Assembly: GCF_014836635.1 (NCBI RefSeq)
Contig: NZ_JACSQL010000001.1
Location: 310,001 to 374,000, forward strand
Origin: Paenibacillus gallinarum
GTDB taxonomy: Bacteria > Bacillota > Bacilli > Paenibacillales > Paenibacillaceae
Reading direction: 5' to 3'
DNA length: 64,000 nucleotides
The position numbers and the translations under genes are program-made. Positions 61,502-64,000 of the stretch are shown piece by piece. Position 1 is the first letter of the stretch; the number at the start of each line of letters is the position of its first letter. The notes beneath the pieces were generated by a model. The model was not told where the DNA came from and did not search any database. It saw nothing but the letters and a program-made list of their open reading frames with translations.

Positions 61502-61978
61502 ATGATGATATCCTACAACCATGAATCCATCGAGTATCACACAACTACAGGAGGAATAATTATTCAGAATGGCAGAGTTCTCCTGCAAAGAGAACAAAAC
61601 CAGCCGTATTGGTTTTTACCGGGCGGTAGTGTAGAAGCAGATGATACACCTGAGTATACAATCGCTAAGATGATATATGAACAGCTTGGTGTACCTGTAA
61701 TTCAAGAGCAGCAAGTATGGATGATTGAGAATATTGTCGATTTACCGCTGGGTCCCAATATGCAGGTTCATGAGACGGGAATGTTCTTCGTTCTAGAACT
61801 TCCATATCCACATCCGATCTTTAATAAAAACGGTGAATTTACAGGTACAAATAAGGAGTATAGATATCAATGGATTGATCTTGACCTTCTTGATCAGCAC
61901 CTCGTGGTTCCGGAGTTTGTCGTTCCCGAGCTGCATGTGCTGGAAGTTGGTAAGGGTGTTAAGCATATCGTCAGCTAG
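61502..61978 (+). CDS. Nudix-fold protein with degenerate Nudix box
   Basis: A 158-residue protein. The region WFLPGGSVEADDTPEYTIAK followed by MIYEQLGV aligns with the Nudix box, but four of the six key residues differ: Asp for the first Glu, Lys for Arg, Met for the next Glu and Gln for the last. Only one catalytic-type Glu remains. The overall fold otherwise follows the family. Hydrolysis is doubtful; a regulatory or binding role is possible. ATG 61502 has AAGGAGG at about seven bases. Confidence 0.78.
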   Translation: MMISYNHESIEYHTTTGGIIIQNGRVLLQREQNQPYWFLPGGSVEADDTPEYTIAKMIYEQLGVPVIQEQQVWMIENIVDLPLGPNMQVHETGMFFVLELPYPHPIFNKNGEFTGTNKEYRYQWIDLDLLDQHLVVPEFVVPELHVLEVGKGVKHIVS

Positions 61979-62074
61979 TTTTCGTAGAAGTCATCTCTGT
62001 TCCTTATTAGTTTGAGCAGGGAGCCGTACATATGCCGAGTCTTACGAATGAAAATAAATAGGATTGATCTCATG

Positions 62075-62105
62075 AAGCCTGGGTTCCTATACTCAGGCTC
62101 TTCTT
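62075..62105 (+). terminator. probable weak terminator
   Basis: AGCCTGGG pairs with CTCAGGCT (one G-T pair), followed by CTTCTTA. Weak T-run. Confidence 0.5.
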
Positions 62106-62200
62106 ATGTCCTTTAATACCAGATGACTTTGCATCTTTCCTTCTGAAAAGGTATTGTAGAAAGTAATGTGAAAAGGTAAGTATGGAGGGAATTAGGGGAT

Positions 62201-62857
62201 ATGGCTAAGCAAAAATATTATGTGGTTTGGGAAGGGAAAAGCCCGGGTATTTATACAAGTTGGCCTGCATGCCAGCAACAGGTAAACGGAGTGAATGGTG
62301 CTAAATACAAGGCATTTGAATCCAAATCAGAGGCGGAGAAAGCCTATACGGCTGGCTGGAAAGGATATTGGGGGCAAGTGGGGACGCAAAAATCCGCTGG
62401 GAGTTCCAGTAATCGTAAATATGGAGCTGCTCCCGCTGATCCTATTGAACCTGTTGACTACAATAGTATCTCGGTTGATGTAGGAACTAGGGGAAATCCA
62501 GGCCCTACGGAATACAAAGGGGTGGATACAAAGACAGGAGAAGTATTGTTCAGTGTAGGTCCGATTCCAAATGGTACGAACAATATCGGCGAGTTCCTGG
62601 CCATTGTTCATGCGCTGGCTTATCTTCAAGAACAAGGAAGTAACAAGACCATTTACACGGACTCGGTAAATGCAATGAAGTGGGTTAGACAGAAGAAAGC
62701 AGCTACCACGTTAAAAAAAGATGCCTCGACCCGTCAGATTTGGGATTTGGTCGAGCGAGCTGAAGAATGGCTCAGAACACATACGTATCAGAACAAAATC
62801 GTGAAATGGCAAACGAAGCTTTGGGGAGAAATTAAAGCAGATTATGGACGTAAGTAA
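62201..62857 (+). CDS. rnhA: ribonuclease H with viroplasmin-like N-terminal domain
   Basis: A 218-residue RNase H. Residues 4-60 (KYYVVWEGKSPGIYTSWPAC and KAFESKSEAEKAY) form a caulimovirus viroplasmin-like domain that binds RNA/DNA hybrid. Residues 88-218 are the RNase HI fold with catalytic Asp in SVDVGTRGNPG, Glu in GEFLAIVHAL and Asp in YTDSVNA; WGEIKADYGRK closes it. The linker is short. Cuts RNA in hybrids, for example R-loops. Typical of Bacillales. Confidence 0.93.
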   Translation: MAKQKYYVVWEGKSPGIYTSWPACQQQVNGVNGAKYKAFESKSEAEKAYTAGWKGYWGQVGTQKSAGSSSNRKYGAAPADPIEPVDYNSISVDVGTRGNPGPTEYKGVDTKTGEVLFSVGPIPNGTNNIGEFLAIVHALAYLQEQGSNKTIYTDSVNAMKWVRQKKAATTLKKDASTRQIWDLVERAEEWLRTHTYQNKIVKWQTKLWGEIKADYGRK

Positions 62858-62901
62858 ATAGAGAAATCATAACATGGATGATCATGGAGGGAACCGAGAG
62901 A

Positions 62902-63687
62902 ATGACAAATTATAAAGCAGTGTTTTTTGATATAGATGGTACGCTGGTGAATGATGAGAAGGAAATTCCTGCAGATGCAGTTGAAGCGGTGAATCAGCTG
63001 AAAGCTCGTGGAATTGATGTTTTTATAGCGACGGGAAGAGCACCTTACTATATTACAAAATATTTATCACAGCTTGGTCTAGACTCCTTTATCAGTCTGA
63101 ACGGATCATATGTGGTGTACAAAGGACAACCTATTCATAAGACTCCCATTTCCACATCAACAATGGAGAGACTGGAAAATACAGCTCTCAGCCACAATCA
63201 TCCCGTCGTGATGCAAGGTGCTGAAGCGAGTTTCTCTAACACGGAACTGCACGAGTTTATTGCGACGTCTTTTGAGACCCTTCATGTCGAGGTACCGGGT
63301 TATCGTACTTCTTATTGGAAGGAAGCGCCGATCTATCAGGCTCTGCTCTATTGTCAAGAACACGAAGAACATCTCTATACATCGGAGGAAGCCGGTTTTG
63401 GGGATCTTCAGTTTGTTAGATGGCATCCTTTTGCAATGGATGTAATTCCTGCGGAAGGTTCCAAGGCCAAAGGTATTGAGGCTGTACTCAAAGATTTAGG
63501 AATATCGAAAGATGAAGTGGTCGCTTTTGGCGATGGACTGAATGATGTAGAGATGTTGTCCTATGTCGGGCTGGGGATCGCAATGGGAAATGCGAATGAT
63601 GAGGTTAAGTCATATGCAAAATATGTAACCAGTTCAGTTGATGAAAGCGGGATTCGTAAAGGTTTGGAGTATGCCGGATTACTGTAA
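62902..63687 (+). CDS. Cof-type HAD-IIB phosphatase
   Basis: A 261-residue Cof-like HAD phosphatase: AVFFDIDGTLVNDEKEI (nucleophile and acid Asp), FIATGRAPYYI, SLNGSYVVYKG, a cap at about 80-180, SKAKGIEAVLKDLGI and VVAFGDGLNDVEMLSYVGLG. Such enzymes dephosphorylate sugar phosphates, FMN or pyridoxal phosphate; the substrate is not known. ATG 62902 with GGAGG about 12 bases upstream; earlier ATG 62878 is less well placed. Ends at a terminator. Confidence 0.9.
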   Translation: MTNYKAVFFDIDGTLVNDEKEIPADAVEAVNQLKARGIDVFIATGRAPYYITKYLSQLGLDSFISLNGSYVVYKGQPIHKTPISTSTMERLENTALSHNHPVVMQGAEASFSNTELHEFIATSFETLHVEVPGYRTSYWKEAPIYQALLYCQEHEEHLYTSEEAGFGDLQFVRWHPFAMDVIPAEGSKAKGIEAVLKDLGISKDEVVAFGDGLNDVEMLSYVGLGIAMGNANDEVKSYAKYVTSSVDESGIRKGLEYAGLL

Positions 63688-63723
63688 TGAGGTCTTAAAT
63701 TTATATAGAACAGTGCGGTGTGA

Positions 63724-63755
63724 GAAAAGGATGGTCCACGGATCATCCTTTTTTC
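63724..63755 (+). terminator. rho-independent terminator
   Basis: AAAAGGATGGTCC pairs with GGATCATCCTTTT (one mismatch), followed by TTCT. Confidence 0.82.
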
Positions 63756-63904
63756 TATGCTTGCAGCCTTCATTTTCTGCATAAAAAATTCACATGATAA
63801 TTACATAATTAAGGAACCAATACACGTAAAAAAGGATATATATGGTATTATTGATCTTGAGAACGGAAAGAGGATTCGGGAGTTTTCCTGTGAGGAGGAT
63901 GTTC

Positions 63905-64000
63905 ATGTTCTATGTTAATGCAAGGGCTTTTATTGAAAGAGAAGGGAAACAAGGAACCGAGCTCGTCATTCAAACCCGTAACAAGCCGGGAGAGGAAGCA
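63905..64000 (+). CDS. probable Nudix hydrolase, 5' part (partial)
   Basis: GAGGAGG precedes ATG 63905. The 32 visible residues (FYVNARAFIEREGKQGTELVI then QTRNKPGEEA) match the first strand and turn of Nudix proteins of the NARAIIE type that run into YEFPGGRVE. The box itself is beyond the window edge, so the family is an inference. Confidence 0.6.
   Translation, partial: MFYVNARAFIEREGKQGTELVIQTRNKPGEEA

Overview
The window reads as a low-to-mid GC Gram-positive chromosome segment, most likely a Paenibacillus or close relative. The signs are strong AGGAGG ribosome sites with frequent TTG/GTG starts, CcpA-type cre boxes, YesM/YesN-style two-component pairs, a CYP152 peroxygenase, a GsiB-like stress protein and many RDD, GNAT, Nudix and DinB accessory genes. 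No rRNA, tRNA, insertion sequence, prophage or CRISPR array was seen. Genes lie in short transcription units separated by clear rho-independent terminators.

Layout. 1-11.9 kb: a DinB tail, a GSP17M/YsnF stress protein, small hypothetical and membrane proteins, a Nudix hydrolase, a HAD protein and a large membrane GGDEF-EAL protein. 12-14.1 kb: a nagB-nagA amino-sugar pair. 14.2-26.5 kb: RDD, VanW, lipoproteins, a second HAD protein, CYP152 P450, a metallophosphatase, PgsA, a cupin, two decayed genes, and a pentapeptide-repeat/RtcB operon. 26.7-28.8 kb: an unrecognised protein, a Nudix protein and a gsiB-like repeat gene.

29-37.1 kb is a pentose/hexose-type sugar system: a membrane-anchored sugar-binding protein, a YesM/LytS-type histidine kinase and a YesN-type regulator (same order as the clostridial XylFII-LytS-YesN three-component system), followed behind a promoter and cre box by a chvE-mmsA-mmsB ABC importer. 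37.4-42.8 kb holds assorted accessory genes.

42.8-50.1 kb is a complete maltose pathway of the enterococcal type: PTS permease (maltose to maltose 6'-phosphate), MapP phosphatase, GH65 maltose phosphorylase, beta-phosphoglucomutase and a LacI-family repressor. Matching palindromes (GCAACCGGTTGC and GCAACCGATTGC) sit in or just downstream of the promoters of the two divergent arms, with cre boxes close by.

50.1-55.8 kb carries a FUSC transporter and a heterodimeric ABC exporter, one half with a degenerate ATPase site. 56-64 kb contains a GH51 arabinofuranosidase with promoter and cre, a ThyX with an unusual signature, GNAT, nucleotidyltransferase, SdpI-type and Nudix proteins, an RNase H with a viroplasmin-like domain, a Cof-type HAD phosphatase and the start of another probable Nudix gene. 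Points most worth a second look: the MalR operator architecture, two genes whose best starts are non-canonical codons (CTG/ATT and ATC), four small decayed genes, a Nudix-like protein with a lost catalytic box, and the atypical ThyX.
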